From the NCBI GenBank assembly GCA_949775045.1, contig OX459102.1:10987593-11051592 (forward strand): 64,000 nucleotides of DNA, in the 5' to 3' direction. The notes beneath the pieces were generated by a model that was given only the letters and a program-made list of their open reading frames with translations, was not told the DNA's origin and searched no databases. Below, piece by piece: positions 23,384 through 36,300 of the stretch. The stretch is from Metridium senile. Lineage: Eukaryota; Cnidaria; Anthozoa; Actiniaria; Metridiidae. The position numbers and the translations under genes are program-made. The stretch's first letter is position 1. Every line of letters begins with the position of its first letter.

Positions 23384-24175
23384 CACAGTATATATACTTG
23401 AAACAAAGCTAAATATGTATTATTTAATTGCACTATTTTGTACTTAAACTTGTGGATATCACTGGAGCAGAACAGCGTACTTTATGTAACTATTAATCAT
23501 TCATATCATTCTCATATCTGAGTGAAGTCTTAGTAAGACAACTGCTGTGGCCACATTGAGAGATTTAACTCGAGTTAGACGTTTGTTTAGTGACATTCTT
23601 ATAACTAAAGTTATGTTTTAGTTTAGTTAACCAAACAACTATGTGGTCACATTTACGAACTTTACTGTTTATTCCGTCAATGTCGCCAAATTTGTGTCCT
23701 CACACAAAATAACCGAATCTTATTGGACAGTTTGTTTTTAACAGAGCTTATATCATATGCTGTAGCTCGGTTTCAGTATTGATTTACTATAGAGTTGTTC
23801 TCATTAACCCGTGAAACAAAGTGTATTAGTTAAAGTGTGATAGTCAAATGACAATAAAAGAACACAATAGAATTAAGGTACATTAAAGAGTGATACACTA
23901 AAGAGTGTTTCACGGGTTGTACGAACCGATCTACCCCGTGAAACAAAGTGTATTAGTTAAAGTGTGATAGTCAAATGACAACAAAAGAACACAATAGATT
24001 TAAGGTACATTAATAATACACTAAAGAGTGTTTCAGGGGTTATTGAAAACAGCTCTATAATGTTTCATGGATATATTATTTGCACTCTATTACACTATTT
24101 AATACTTTTTCCTATAATACTATAAAGTTACAAAGTTATAAAGTTGTTTCACGGTTTTTGTGGTGTGCACTCTAG
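23384..24175. mobile_element. Foldback element carrying a nested TAGAG palindrome
   Basis: 23395-23550 is similar to 30225-30370 (AATATGTATT, ACTTGTGGATA/ACTAGTGGATA, CACTGGAG). The right end at 24150-24172 (TTTCACGG...GGTGTGCACTCTA) matches the inverse of 30195-30220. Inside, 23788-24058 is a second element with TAGAG...CTCTA ends and two head-to-tail copies of a CCCGTGAAACAAAGTGTATT unit. Confidence 0.55.
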
Positions 24176-24956
24176 AAGCTTCAAAAAAAAAAGACAAGCA
24201 ACATATTTAAACCTTAATTAGTTTTACTGGAACAAAAAAGTATATTTTAGTAACTTGACGACGTTCCAATGCCCGTCATCAATATCAAATACATCAAAAA
24301 TATTTTAAAAGAAACAAAATACCTCCCAAACGCACGTGATAACAATGGGCTCCTTTTACATACCATTTGCTCTTGTTGCTGTCAATCACAACTCCAGATA
24401 TCGTTCGAATCCTCGATACTTTCAAACTGAATGAAAAACTACGATCAACCCGGCCAAAAGATGATTTTACAATGTCAATCGATAAATTCTAAGAAGCTTC
24501 GAATATGTTATTATTTAAATCTACTGGAACGTCCCTTCCGCATTCTTTAACACAAACGTCATGTTTAATTTTAAAGACATTTACAATTGTAATGAAATTC
24601 AGCTTCTAAACCAGTTGAAGGGCCATCCTACGTTCGAGGTGAAGAGGCGTGAATGCGGACAAAAGCTATATATAAGCTTCAACTGACGAAGATGTATAAT
24701 ATCTTATTTCATTGAATTATATTTATTGATGCAAATTTACTTTATCCATAAATGTACTTTATTTTATACTTATATAAATATTATATATTAAATATAAATA
24801 TTATAAAAATATATTTAAAATATCAATTTGTGCTTTACTTTGTTGTTTTATTTTACGTAGAATTATAAAAAGCACCTCATTGGAATTTACTTTTTAATGA
24901 AAATTAATTTTATTTATATTCGTTATATCATTTTTAGTTTTGAACTTAAACCTTAT

Positions 24957-25100
24957 TACAACAACAACAACAACAATCGTTTATTAAGTACCAATAATTA
25001 AATAAAAAAGAATTACAAATATAATAAGAGACTTAAATACACGGTACAAGCTATCTACAATAACCATAAGGGCTAACCTAGGTAGACAGCTTTTTACAAA
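24957..25100 (-). mobile_element. Retroposon 3' tail with (GTT)n end
   Basis: Read on the minus strand, an A/T-rich tail with CTACCTAGGTTAGCCC leads to (GTT)n at 24958-24975. A comparable tail with (GTT)n lies at 54100-54197 on the plus strand. Typical of a non-LTR element or SINE 3' end; no coding part remains. Confidence 0.45.
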
Positions 25101-25429
25101 AATATATTATGGTTACATAGGTCAATATATAATTAAAAGTTATGGTTAATACGATTGATAGTGAAAACGAAATATATAGTAACAGAAAACAAGAAGAAAG
25201 AAAAGGAAAAGGATGGATCAAATTCGAGCGTTATTAAAATACAAGAGGTTTTCGTGTGCAAAATGATGTATAAGATCGGAAATAAAGTAGTTTGTTTTAC
25301 AAACGTGGTAAATTTGGACAACGAAGTTCCAACTGCTACTAGCTCTGCTAGCCCTCTTTAGACAATTGAGTAGTATGAATAGCGTAGGTATTATATAGGA
25401 ATACTAGATTTAGGAATGACTCAGAAATC

Positions 25430-25520
25430 ATTTCGTAAGTACTTAGTATAGGTACTAAGTAAGTATGTAAGTGAGTAAGTAGGTAAGTGAATGAATAAAT
25501 AAGTAAGTAAGTAGTAAGTA
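25430..25520. repeat. (AAGT)n-type microsatellite, first block
   Basis: Imperfect TAAG/TAGG tetranucleotides; a second block of the same motif lies at 25780-25875. Frames in it are repeat artefacts. Confidence 0.85.
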
Positions 25521-25620
25521 AGTATAGCATTCAAAATCCAAGGAACATTAGTTACCTGCTAAAAAAATACATATATACACTCATCTCCTCAACAGTACGA
25601 AGAAATTACTAAGTATGTAT

Positions 25621-25745
25621 ATGGAAACTAGCGAGTGAACTAATATAGGCTGGGTCGGTGTTTGATATAAACGATAGGTAATATAATGAAATTTATAACA
25701 CCGTAAAATATGTTAACTTAAATTTACTGACGTTTCGAGATTTAG
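25621..25745 (-). repeat. Element tail with CGAAACGTCAG motif, copy A
   Basis: On the minus strand: ACTCCGACGAAGGGCTAAAT, then CTCGAAACGTCAG, an ACGGTG box and a CCTATCGTTTATATC part. Related copies: 48792-48905 (minus, without the first part) and 59764-59853 (plus). The box set is common at the 3' end of cnidarian retroelements; the class is not determined here. Confidence 0.55.
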
Positions 25746-25779
25746 CCCTTCGTCGGAGTAAAATAGTTACTAAGCATGC

Positions 25780-25875
25780 AAGTAAGTAAGTAAGTAAATA
25801 GGTAAGTAAATAGGTAAGTAAGTAAGCTAGTAAGTAAGTTGGTAGGTGAGTAAGTAAGTACGTAAGTAAGTCATT
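25780..25875. repeat. (AAGT)n-type microsatellite, second block
   Basis: Imperfect AAGT/AGGT repeats continuing the motif at 25430-25520, followed to 26030 by sparse GTAAG/GTAAA units. Confidence 0.85.
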
Positions 25876-26045
25876 AAGGAATAAAGTAAGTAAAAGAAAA
25901 AAAAACGTACTGAATGAGCACGCAAGTAACAGAAGAAAGTATGTGAGTATTAAAGTGAGTAAGCAATTAGGAATGAAAGTGATATTTAGTAAATAGAAAG
26001 CAGTATGTAAGTAAGTTTGCAAGCTCTCTCACTTCATCGTTTAAA

Positions 26046-27120
26046 GGAGAAAATAAACCAACCAGAAGAAGCATTAGAGATTGAATGAAATTGATCAATG
26101 AGCGCGTGATTACCTTTTTATTACGTCCAGTGTTGGTGTTCATCTACCTCCAATAAGTTAAAACTTGGTAGAAGACCAACTCAAGACTTTTCCAAGTGAG
26201 GGATGGCGCATCAGGTTTTTCGCTTGTATGGATTAATTTTGATACTTTAGAGGTTGTGATTGCCGCGAGTCTGAGTCTCCTCAATTAGTAGGCGCTTAAT
26301 TGTATTTGGCTATAGCTATATACATAATTGAGAAGTTAAAAAAGTGATGTACGTATATAGTTTTAGATAACACTACTTGTTTCAGGGGATGTTGATTTAT
26401 ATCCACTCGGTTTAGAAGTTCCAGTTTATCAGTACTACACGTAGTGTAGTTGAAGTACACGTCATCGTTAACTTATAAAAAACCTGGAAACACCCCTTGA
26501 ATATAATTATACTGTTCATGAGAACCTCTTTCCCAAGCAGAAAAGATCAAGCCAATGATTCTTTCTTTTAAATAGACTTCGTAACTTTTCTTTGATGCAG
26601 TATAGATACAAGCCATCTCTTAGAAGTTCTTGTCGATGCACACATGATACTGTTTTGGCTGGCTTGAAGAAGATCTTGAAGATGCACCATTATCCATATA
26701 CTTAGAAAAACCGCAATAGAAAGATATTACCAGAGTACTTCAACCGACATTTCAAGCACTGGGGAATTGGTACACATGTATATTCATTAATACATTCTCG
26801 GAATGATATCTTAATCGATAGCGATCGAACTCTCAAAATAGCAAACAACGAGGACATCTTACAATAGCTTCTTATTCTGTACGAATAAAGTATAGCCAAC
26901 ATATATCAAGAGTTCATTACAACTGGGAAAAATAATTCTATATAGATAAAAAATATATAAAAACAACTTAACATACAACAAGCATTAATATCTAGGTTAC
27001 CTAAACCCATCTATTAAAAATATCTGATGCATGCATGTTCGTTTTTTCCTCCAAGTAACAGCAAATCTGGACAGGTTTTATAAACAATAGAGATAAAAAA
27101 TTTCTTTAAAAAAGCATTTG
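26046..27120. other. No gene seen
   Basis: AT-rich sequence without recognisable exons. The open frame at 26702-26902 (minus) has no start context, splice support or known motif and is treated as chance. Confidence 0.4.
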
Positions 27121-27132
27121 AATGTCAACAAT

Positions 27133-27225
27133 CAGTGACCCAGTTGGTATATAACTCCAGACACTCATGATCATCACACATGCACTCATAAGCGAACAAG
27201 AGTTCAAATCCTCCCCTCACCCTCT
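27133..27225 (+). repeat. tRNA-like sequence, possible SINE head
   Basis: TGACCCAGTTGG resembles an A box, and GAGTTCAAATCC about 55 bases later resembles a B box. I cannot fold a convincing acceptor stem or anticodon arm, so this is a tRNA-derived relic rather than a tRNA gene. Confidence 0.3.
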
Positions 27226-27499
27226 CCCTCATTGTTGCCAATTTTTGTCATGATTCTTCCAAGACTGTGTTGCTTTGATGTGAGACCCACTTTAGACAAA
27301 GCAAAAGGGATTTCGTTTGAAAATCAGCATGATATTGTGTATAAGTCGTGCGGAATTATCTAAAGTACTAAGTGCGCACAGTATCTTCTGAAGGTAATAT
27401 TTTAGCAAATCTAATATATGCAGATGTCTATCTATGTTAACTTTTTTTTTAACTTTGAATAATAAATAAATCACATTTTAACGTTTCGTGCATTTAGCA

Positions 27500-27605
27500 T
27501 GCAGTGACTAATTGGGGAGACTCACACTCACTACAGTCTAGGCGTTATATATTTTAGCACACAACTCTGCTCACATGTTCATTTTTTAAAGACATCCTGC
27601 ACCAA
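27500..27605 (-). repeat. SINE fragment
   Basis: The ACTCACACTCACTAC, AACTCTGCTCACATGTTCATTTTT order parallels the body of the SINE at 6037-6330 (CTCACATTCACTACC, CCGGCTCACATGTTGATTTTT). Head and tail are missing. Confidence 0.45.
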
Positions 27606-27849
27606 AATTCCTGGTAAAATAGTTACAGTGTAATGTAAAATGTATCATAAATGGTTCTAAAAAAAGTATATGTCTATGTCTAAACATGTTAATGAATGCT
27701 GAGTGTAGCTTGTGACCGTGCACACAACGGCCATCGCATGACTGTTTACAAAGAAATGAAACACTAGCTTGAACCTCACTTAAGAAAGGCTTTGAAGAAG
27801 ATTGAACCAGTTATATCAATAAAATATTGTCATCCGTTGAAAAGCTTAA

Positions 27850-29345
27850 GCTGAAGTCTAATATCGAAGAACAGGAATAGCTTGTTTGTTCATGTACATA
27901 CGAATCCTTGCGCTCGAAAGTAAATAGAAACGTGCATCGTTGGAACATCAGGCACGCTTAGGTTTTTGGAAGAGCGAACGTTTTCATGCCAATGAACTGT
28001 TATCGAAGTTTTCAAGCCCACGAAAAGAGCCGAAATATATATATACAAACATATATGCAAGCATGCGAGTCCTCGAAAATATGAAAATATATATACTTTG
28101 TAATGATATTAATATATTAGCTTTTTGCTCAATGACAACGAAAGCATTCAATATGCAAGGAGCATAAGCTACCTGCTCAAAAGTACATATACACTCATGT
28201 CTTCAAAAGCACGGAGAAATTAAAAGTTCGAGAAATCACAAAAGAGTACCTTTGATAGAGGAGTGAAAGGCTTCTCCACGCCATAGAGAAACGGTCTAAG
28301 TTTTCATGTATTGAGAAGGCCATATGTTATATGAACAGAATTTGCTTGCTTGCTCATGAACAATTTGTTCATCATGCACACTCTCGAAAATATGAAAAAA
28401 ATGCATTGATTGAGCATCAATGTCTAAGGAGAGTCTAGAATTTTTGAAAAGCACCATTCCAGTTCCAAGCTTTAGGAATGTCCAAAATCTCTTACAAAGG
28501 AGAGACGGGTAATGTAGCGCTCATGCACACATAATTCGTTATTGCATTGTAGAAATATGGGTGAAAAGGTTTAGCAATAACTCCTAGTGAAAAGCTTCTT
28601 GAAAAGAGTGAAGGGCCTTTACTGCACCAACCAAATACCGCCAAATCAAAGGTAAATTGTAAAATCCAAAGTAAAGACATTCGTAGAATAGAAACACAAA
28701 CGACGAATTAAACTTTAGTTTCTTTGTCAGAAATATGCTTGAAAAGCCTGTAACACAAACTCATGGACTTCTAAGAAGAGGAGTGTCCTATTGAGAACAA
28801 AGGGTCCCCTATGTAAGAAGTATATTTGGTCCAAATCTTAGACTCTAGAAGGGCCAACTGAACAACTTAATCGAAAATCAAAAATACCTTGATTTCCTTG
28901 TGTAGTGTTGTAAACACCACAATGAACGTGTTCCGAGAAGCTCAGGTTCCTGCGTGAATGCATGGCGAAGACTACTAGAGGTATACAGTGCCAAACAATT
29001 GAATGATTTCACTTTATAAAGGAACATACTCTGTGGAAGTTGTTTGTATACTTGGTGCATTTTCACGTGGTTGGTTGAGTAGTTTCTAGTTTCGATTTGC
29101 TTCCCAGAAATTGAAAAGTCAACTGCTCATGAGTCAAGAAAGTTGGCAAGAAACTGTCAATCAATATTTCTCTTATTTGAGGATTGGGTTCCCTGTGGTA
29201 GAAAGCTGCGAAACTCTAAATTCCAGGTATACATTTTAAGCAATTTTTATCCGACATTTTTTAAGTTCTCTAGGGTTTGGCTTCCCTGTGATAAAAATCG
29301 GCTAAGAGGATTCCAATACAACAGGAAAATTGAGTAAAGACGTTT
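27850..29345. other. Non-coding, faint diverged repetition
   Basis: Phrases such as TCGAAAATATGAAAA (28072, 28394) and GAAATATG...TGAAAAG-type segments recur at about 150-300 bases. No exon is defensible. Could be a decayed tandem array like that at 36300-38150. Confidence 0.3.
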
Positions 29346-29459
29346 TTGATCTTAAAGATTGCCCATGGAGATGGGCAAGGAAAATTACACAACATTTTGG
29401 CAACAGTTAAATTAACATTATCCCACTATACAAAAAAAAATATTTTTAATTCTATTGCC

Positions 29460-29830
29460 ACGTCGCAAATTATTGAATGAGGCTGAGTATGAAATAAAGA
29501 ACTATGCAGAGAGAGGAAGTTTAATAGCTGTCGAGTTAGCTGAGGCCGATAAAACTGCATAATCCAGCATTATGTACCAATTGAATAATTGTTTTATTAT
29601 TCATTCAAAATATTAGGTGAATTTAAAAAAATATAGTTTTGTTTTCAAACATGTCGACCACTGCCATTTTCCCGCCCACAAACCAAAAGTGATGTCACGT
29701 GTTCAATAATTTTTCAATCTGACGTCATCGATTGAATGACACCCAGTAATCGCAAGTATTCGCAAGTTGGTTTCAAAAACTCAGAGATGAAGAAATATTT
29801 TGAATGAATAATAAAATAATAAATAATCTA
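29460..29830. repeat. Interspersed repeat shared with 49815-49870
   Basis: AATTATTGAATGAGGCTGAG, then TATGAAATAAAGAA...GCAGAG, recurs at 49827-49864. It is followed here by a GTGATGTCACGTG and TGACGTCATCG stretch that looks like an element-borne promoter. No ORF remains. Confidence 0.4.
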
Positions 29831-29977
29831 TTAGAGTAGACGTACTAAATCCGTGAAACAAATATTACTAATTAAGGCTAAAAAGTGTTGATGAGACAAT
29901 AGAGAACAAAGGAATTAGCATAATTTAGCGCCTATTTTGTACTATTTTTGTTTCATGGATTAAGTGCGTTTACTCTA
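29831..29977. mobile_element. TAGAG-end palindromic MITE
   Basis: TTAGAGTAGACGTACTAAAT and ATTAAGTGCGTTTACTCTA form imperfect inverted ends, with CCGTGAAACAAA/TTTGTTTCATGG inside. TA flanks suggest a TA-targeting (Tc1/mariner-like) family. Confidence 0.6.
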
Positions 29978-30194
29978 TGAAACAGATTTACACTAAAACA
30001 AAAACTCCCTTTTTGGATTCCTGTGGTAAAACAGCGCCAAGAAAAAGACGGATTGGCCAATCGATGCATAGTCATTATATAGCATGCGCTAGATTATTGT
30101 TGAGAGGAAAAGGGGAAATAACGAATCCGCGAAAAAAAGAAATTAAATTGCTATTATCATGAAATACTTGCATCGTGTCAACTTATTTTGACAA

Positions 30195-30752
30195 TTAGAG
30201 TGCACACCATATATCCGTGAAATAAAACATAATATGTATTGTCTAATTTCACTATTATGTACAAACTAGTGGATAGCACTGGAGTGGAACAGTGCAAAGA
30301 ACAATAGTCACATAATTAGCTGCCTTTGTGTTTCTTTGTATGATTTACGCCTGAGTGAAATCTTAGTTAGTTGATAACAAACTAGTTGATAACTAAATAC
30401 TATTAGAGTGCTTACACTATGTCCATGAAATAAAATCTAAATAGTTACTAACTAATAGTTTTTATTTAGTGACTATTAGTCACTATCACTGAACTGGAAC
30501 AGCTTTAGTAACAATACACAATGAATAAAGTATTAACTTTCTATGGTTTTGAGTATTTGATTTCCCTTGTGTCTTGTGTCTTGTGGTCTATTGTTACTAA
30601 AGCTGTTCCAGTTGAGTGATAGTGACTAAAAGTCACCAAATAAGAACTAATATGTAGGAACTATTTAAATTCTATTTCATGGACATAGTGTAAGCACTCT
30701 ATGCACTACAAAGTTAGTAGTTGTTTCACGGATATATGGTGTGCACTAGTGT
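30195..30752. mobile_element. Foldback element with a second MITE nested inside
   Basis: Outer ends TTAGAGTGCACACCATATAT (30195) and ATATATGGTGTGCACTA (30735-30751). Inner element 30412-30702 has ends TAGAGTGCTTACACTATGTC and GACATAGTGTAAGCACTCTA and long arms through GTGACTATTAGTCACTATCA. The same host element at 23384-24175 has a nested insertion at a comparable place. Confidence 0.65.
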
Positions 30753-31108
30753 AGTCTAGCTTGTACACAGCCCGAGTTAACAATCCTATATAATTCCTAT
30801 ACAATCGTGAAACTCGCCTGCGGAACCAGAACACGAAATCGTGCAATAAATCTTTTCACGCGCGGTTCTCATCGAGCAACCTCAGCTTTGATAGCGAGTA
30901 ATAAATTCTTTAGAAATTGACTATAGTCCGTGGAACTTTAAAGTCAGTTTAAATTGCTTGATAACATGTTACAGTGAGCTATAGTCATATTCTATAAAAC
31001 ATGCATAATAGAAGCACTCATACAAACATACCAACGGATATAGAAAGAAAAATGTAAAATGTATAATATAATGTATATTGTAAAAGGTATATACAAAGAG
31101 CAAAATAA

Positions 31109-31273
31109 ATATTCTATTCTATTCTATTCTATTCTATTCTATTCTATTCTATTCTATTCTATTCTATTCTATTCTATTCTATTCTATTCTATTCTATTCT
31201 ATTCTATTCTATTCTATTCTATTCTATTCTATTCTATTCTATTCTATTCTATTCTATTCTATTCTATTCTATT
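31109..31273. repeat. (ATTCT)n pentanucleotide microsatellite
   Basis: About 33 perfect ATTCT units. The plus-strand frame of repeating FYSIL is an artefact. Confidence 0.97.
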
Positions 31274-31478
31274 GTAAAGAATATATTACACGCTTTCGAG
31301 GCTGAGGTTGTGGACGTGAACTGTGAAAACGTCTATTAGACGCAGACCGTTTGAACGACGGTCGGGCTGCGCGCACTCTATTGCTGTCAAGGCTCAAATA
31401 ATATCGATGAGAATGAGAATGAAGAATGAAAATATCATTGAAAACATATAGAAACAGTCCTTTCTAAGGCCTTCAACT

Positions 31479-31881
31479 ATATTTGCCTGTCAAAACTTCT
31501 TTTTCTCGAATTGATATAACTAGTAAATTATTAGTATTTGTGTACAAGTTATTCTTAACTATAAAATGAAACAAGCGTTTTGATATCTAACGAAAACCAT
31601 CATCAAATGCAGTTTATTTCTGATGTAACGGATCAACGGAGTCCATAAATACATATGAAGAACAGTAAAACCGGAAGCCATATATTTGCCTGTCAAAACT
31701 TCTTTTTCTCGAATTGATATAAGTAAATTATTAGTATTTGTGTACAAGTTATTCTTAACTATAAAATGAAACAAGCGTTTTGACATCTAACGAAGACCAA
31801 CATCAAATGCAGTTTATTTCTGATGTAACGCATCAACGGAATCCATAAATACATATGAAGAACAGTAAAACCGGAAGCCAT
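31479..31881. repeat. 201-bp tandem duplication
   Basis: The unit beginning TATATTTGCCTGTCAAAACT occurs at 31479 and again at 31680, ending each time in AACCGGAAGCCATA. Copies differ by a few bases. Frames inside are not gene-like. Confidence 0.85.
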
Positions 31882-32099
31882 AAAATAATATACATTTCCT
31901 GTACGCCATGCCCGACGATGTCAAACGGAAGGTGTTAACAAGTGCCAGTGGTTCTATTTGAAAACACTCAGAGAAACAGTAATAATCTAGTACTAAACGT
32001 AAGGGAGATAGATACAATTTTGTTTTTATCAAAAAGTCAATCAATAAACTTTATTTAAGTGTCGTATCCATCACTGCACACTTACTATAGTTATTATTT

Positions 32100-32218
32100 G
32101 TATTTTTGTATTATATTTTACTAAATTTTATTTAAGTCATATCTTGTAAATACAAACAAATATACCAATTTATGTAAATATGTGTGTAAATAAACTTGAA
32201 CTTGAACTTGAACTTGTA
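32100..32218 (+). mobile_element. Non-LTR retroelement 3' tail
   Basis: An A/T-rich tail with TGTGTGTAAATAAACTTGAA and about four CTTGAA repeats, the usual end of some LINE families. No ORF remains upstream. Confidence 0.45.
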
Positions 32219-32423
32219 TGTGCTTCGCTTATAAACTAAAGGGGGAAAGTTGCTATAGCGGGATTTCATGGCAGCCATGTTTATGGGCAAGTACAAAAGA
32301 AAGTTGTTGAAGAAAAAAGGATTTCAGTTCACCTGAGAGAAAAGCCTCATTGTTTTGACCAAAAACATAGCTGCTATATATAGTTATGAAATCCCTATAT
32401 TTAAATGTTTGCTATTATCTGAA

Positions 32424-32812
32424 TATCCTCTACTGATAGAAGCAAACGACGGTTCGTAATGTAATAAAACATTGGCCATTGTCATCCTTTGTTACTGTCT
32501 AATTCTAATACATATCTGGTGGAACCAATTCTAACATCCAACGATTGTATATTGTGGCTGACATATGCGATACGTAATGCTATTTATTTATATATAGTTC
32601 TAAACAGTGGTTAAAGTATTAGATATTATTCTGTACTGATGGAAGCAAAAAGACGGTTCGAAATGTACTAAAACATTGGCCATTGCCATCCTCTGTTACT
32701 GGCTAATACTAATACGAGCCAATTCTAACATCCCACGACTGTATACCGCGTGGCTGACATATGCGACACGTTATGTTATTTATTTATATATAGTTCTAAA
32801 CAGACATTTCCT
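32424..32812. repeat. 190-206-bp tandem duplication
   Basis: GAAGCAAACGACGGTTCG...TATATAGTTCTAAACAG at 32440-32607 recurs as GAAGCAAAAAGACGGTTCG...TATATAGTTCTAAACAG at 32641-32802. Non-coding. Confidence 0.8.
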
Positions 32813-32814
32813 CA

Positions 32815-35800
32815 AGCCCTCTCACTCGATTCATCACTTATCTTGCTGGGTATTCCCATAATTGCTCAATCTAATAAAGACAAAGATCCTTCTCAAAGTA
32901 ATAAAGATATTATCATGACGATACGAAGATTTTATAAGTTCCTTGGAAAGACATAAATGTATAGTAAAAAAGCTTTGCAGAGTTAAATTTAGTTCAGATT
33001 CAACACTTACATGACCAAAACTGACTTCAGTGTTAGTAGTGTTGCAACTATACATCAGAAAGCTTTAGAACGAACGGTATTTTTTACTACTGAACAACGC
33101 AGTTATATACACGAACAAAATTAAAATTGTTCGGTATATATTAGTTTTGTTCACAATCAATAACAAGATCTTGAACATTATTTCTACATGACAATTTCTT
33201 TCATTTCAACAGCGCCATACTTTATATGCACCAATTATACCACTGTACTCACATATAGACGTGCCAAAACTTCCAGTTATCCTAACTTCTTCTTTTTGTG
33301 AATAGGGTTTAGAATAAATATACATTAATACACTTTATTTGTCGTCTAAAGCGATAGTTTTTACCTTGTGATGGCACTTTGAAGCTTCGAAACAGACTGC
33401 ACACGAAACAGGAAAAAACGCAACAGATATTGGATGGAGGAGTCAGCACAAATGCTTTCAACAGGTATTACAAGGATACTTATAGCAAGTGAAATCCCTA
33501 AAAAAGACTCGTAAATTTAGCCATGAAATGAAAAAAACCCACACACATCATAATGAAAGAAACATCAAGGACTTAGTTTTGCAAAAGGTAATGTTCTTGC
33601 TTGTGTTTCTTCTAATTTAATTGTAAAAAAATGGATTAATTTAATTTGAAAAAAAAAAAAAAAAAGAAAATGTTTTTTAAACTGGATCAGTTTCCCAAAT
33701 GAGAAGAATAAGTAAAGGAAATGACAATAGCACTGTGCTTTTTTTTTCAGTGGGATCGAGAAAGTACGATTAACAATTGGTGAGTGTTAGTGACAACAAT
33801 AGCAACAGAAACATTTGTTTCTGTAAACAGAGTTTGGGCTGTTTAGATACCAAGTTGGCAGTTTTACAACAACTCTTGCACAAATTAAAAAATTATATAT
33901 CTCTGCAAAAGCTTCTCTAGATGTAGTGCCAGTCTACAAGTCAATAGCAGACAACACATTGCTGCATAGAAAAAGAAATGTCAGTTCCTTTTGGCCAGCA
34001 GCCATTCTCCTGCTTTGTTTATTTGTAAAGTTGAGAAAGTATACGTTTAAAGGCTTAGTAAAACCCTATACAAAATAACTCAATAAACTTTTGCAACTCA
34101 GTGATGCTGGGACCTTGCACTGAGATCTCAAGTAACACGAGAAATATCTTCAGAAATTATACCTCGATCAAAAGTGACCCACTATTGTGAAGCAACATTC
34201 ATCCATCATATGTTGAGTACACATACCAAACTGAAATGAAAAAGCTCCTAGCGAATAAAACTGACATGAGTACACCATTCTCAAAGAGAAGAAATGGAAT
34301 AGAATTTAAAATGTGTAATGTTCTCACAGGCAAAGCTACTCTAAAAAATGAAAAAAAACCTCAATAAAGAGGCACACACCATGACACTCTAAAATCGAAT
34401 TGAGTTCAAATGAGTTGGGCACCTCAAATAGATGAAACAGGTTTGATACCAAAGTTTCAATAAGCAACAAGTTTTGATGACTAAAACTGAAAAATGAAAT
34501 ATAATAAAGAGAAAAGAGTAAACATAATTGTGTACCAAGTTCTAAAATGTTTCACCATTAATGCCCTTAAGAGTATGCTTTAAAATCTCTCCAAATTGCT
34601 TTGTAAAATAATACAAGAGAAAATAGACTTCATGATTTTTCTCCTCTAGAGGAAGCATGTATCTTTGAATGAAGAGTGTTCAATAATTTTGTATTCCTCA
34701 AGAGGCCATAAGGTACCTTTTTAATAATTTGAAGAACTATTGCATCATAAACATTATGAATTTACTCAATCGCTTATCTGATCTTTTTATCACTCCATTA
34801 AGATTCAAAAGCATTACTAAAGGTTATTTTGGGAGTCTTACTAAATATATGGTTTGCTGAAGGGAAATTGAACACGTTATTTAAGGGATACAAAAGGCAT
34901 TTTGGATCTATTAGAAAATAACAAGCTATATATAGACAAAGCTCTGGAAATTGAAAACTTCAATCTAACCGTTAATTGTTTCCTTAGCAAATTGTTGTGA
35001 TCAGTAAGCATAAATGTCATTATTATCGATTGGCAGTAATATAAATTTAGCCATGTAAGAAATAGAGCTTATGACTATTCTTAAAAAAAAACTGACTGCC
35101 GGAATATGAGCGTTGTATTTAAGATAACTTGACGAACATAGTAAAAACTCGTCTGTTCAGTACAAAAAAGGAAGAAAAACTTTTAAAACTTTCATTTTCA
35201 TTTTCATTTTCGTTTTTAGTTCCTTCTGGCATTGTAGACTCTGAACTGTATAAACAATCTGGTCTGAAAATGGTTGTATGCACGAACCTTTGAGTTTTTT
35301 GTTACATTTCATTTCTTCGAGATGATTTCGAAAAATTGGAGAAATTTGATTTAGAAATTTAATTTTAGCGAATTTTCGCCTGCTCCTTGTCGACTTCACA
35401 CAGGATTTTCACGAAAAAGGCTTCAAGAACCCCAATCATGAACAGCTTCCAAAGAATGTACGTAAATTAAGATGCTTTTATGATAATATTTACGGAGCAA
35501 AGGCAATCAAGTGAGACAAATATATGAATAAGCCTGGATAAAAAACTTGCTCAAGATCAAAATTAATCAAACTTGAAAAACTGAAAACACTAAGAAAAAC
35601 TGAAAACACAGCCTGGCTGTGAAAACGCATTTGAGTTCAATAAGAATGTGAACACATCTGGAATCAAGTCCTGCATTTATAGGTACCCCCCATTTGCAGG
35701 ACCTCCATATGTAGATGTAGATCAAGCTCCTGTCTGCTTTCACTTCAATCCAATATAGAGTGGAGAGGAACACGGAAGTAAAAACATGGTTCAAAATACC

Positions 35801-36300
35801 TCACAAGAAATAGGAAGATAGGAGAAATCGAATCTTTGAATCTTTGAAACATATAGGAGCCGAGGGAGAAGAGAGCCTTGGATCTATGAATGTGTATTTC
35901 TCTTCCCTCAATATAAGGTCAACAGACATGAAATACCCTGTTGTGCTGTTACCTGTAGGGTTGGGAAAAAACAGTCTGGTCTGTAAATGATGATTATTTA
36001 TGGTTGTTTTTAGATTGGACAGGAGCTGGAGCTATATAAATCAACCATAAAAATTATAAAATTTCTTGAAAGAAGATAATTTGCACCTCCTCGTCATCCT
36101 TAAGGCTTACTGGAAAGAATGGTTGACAATGGGTGAAGGCATTGCAAAAGGCTCTCGTTGTAAGACCATGAAAACAATACGAAGAAAGAAACAATATCTT
36201 GAAAAATACTATAAAAATATCAAATAATTTAGAAATTGGAGCCTATTCGTTGTCCACTCCACAATAGCTGGCCTGAAAGAAAGACTATAAGTCTTCACAG
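32815..36300. other. No gene seen in a long AT-rich stretch
   Basis: I see no exon with splice support on either strand. Minus-strand frames such as 35157-35399 and 35567-35794 have no known motifs. Sequence texture is like the diverged array that follows. Confidence 0.35.

Noticed and set aside
23042..23433. Long minus-strand frames rich in Leu/Phe/Ile/Tyr
   Set aside because: Pure translation of (AAAT)n; no gene.
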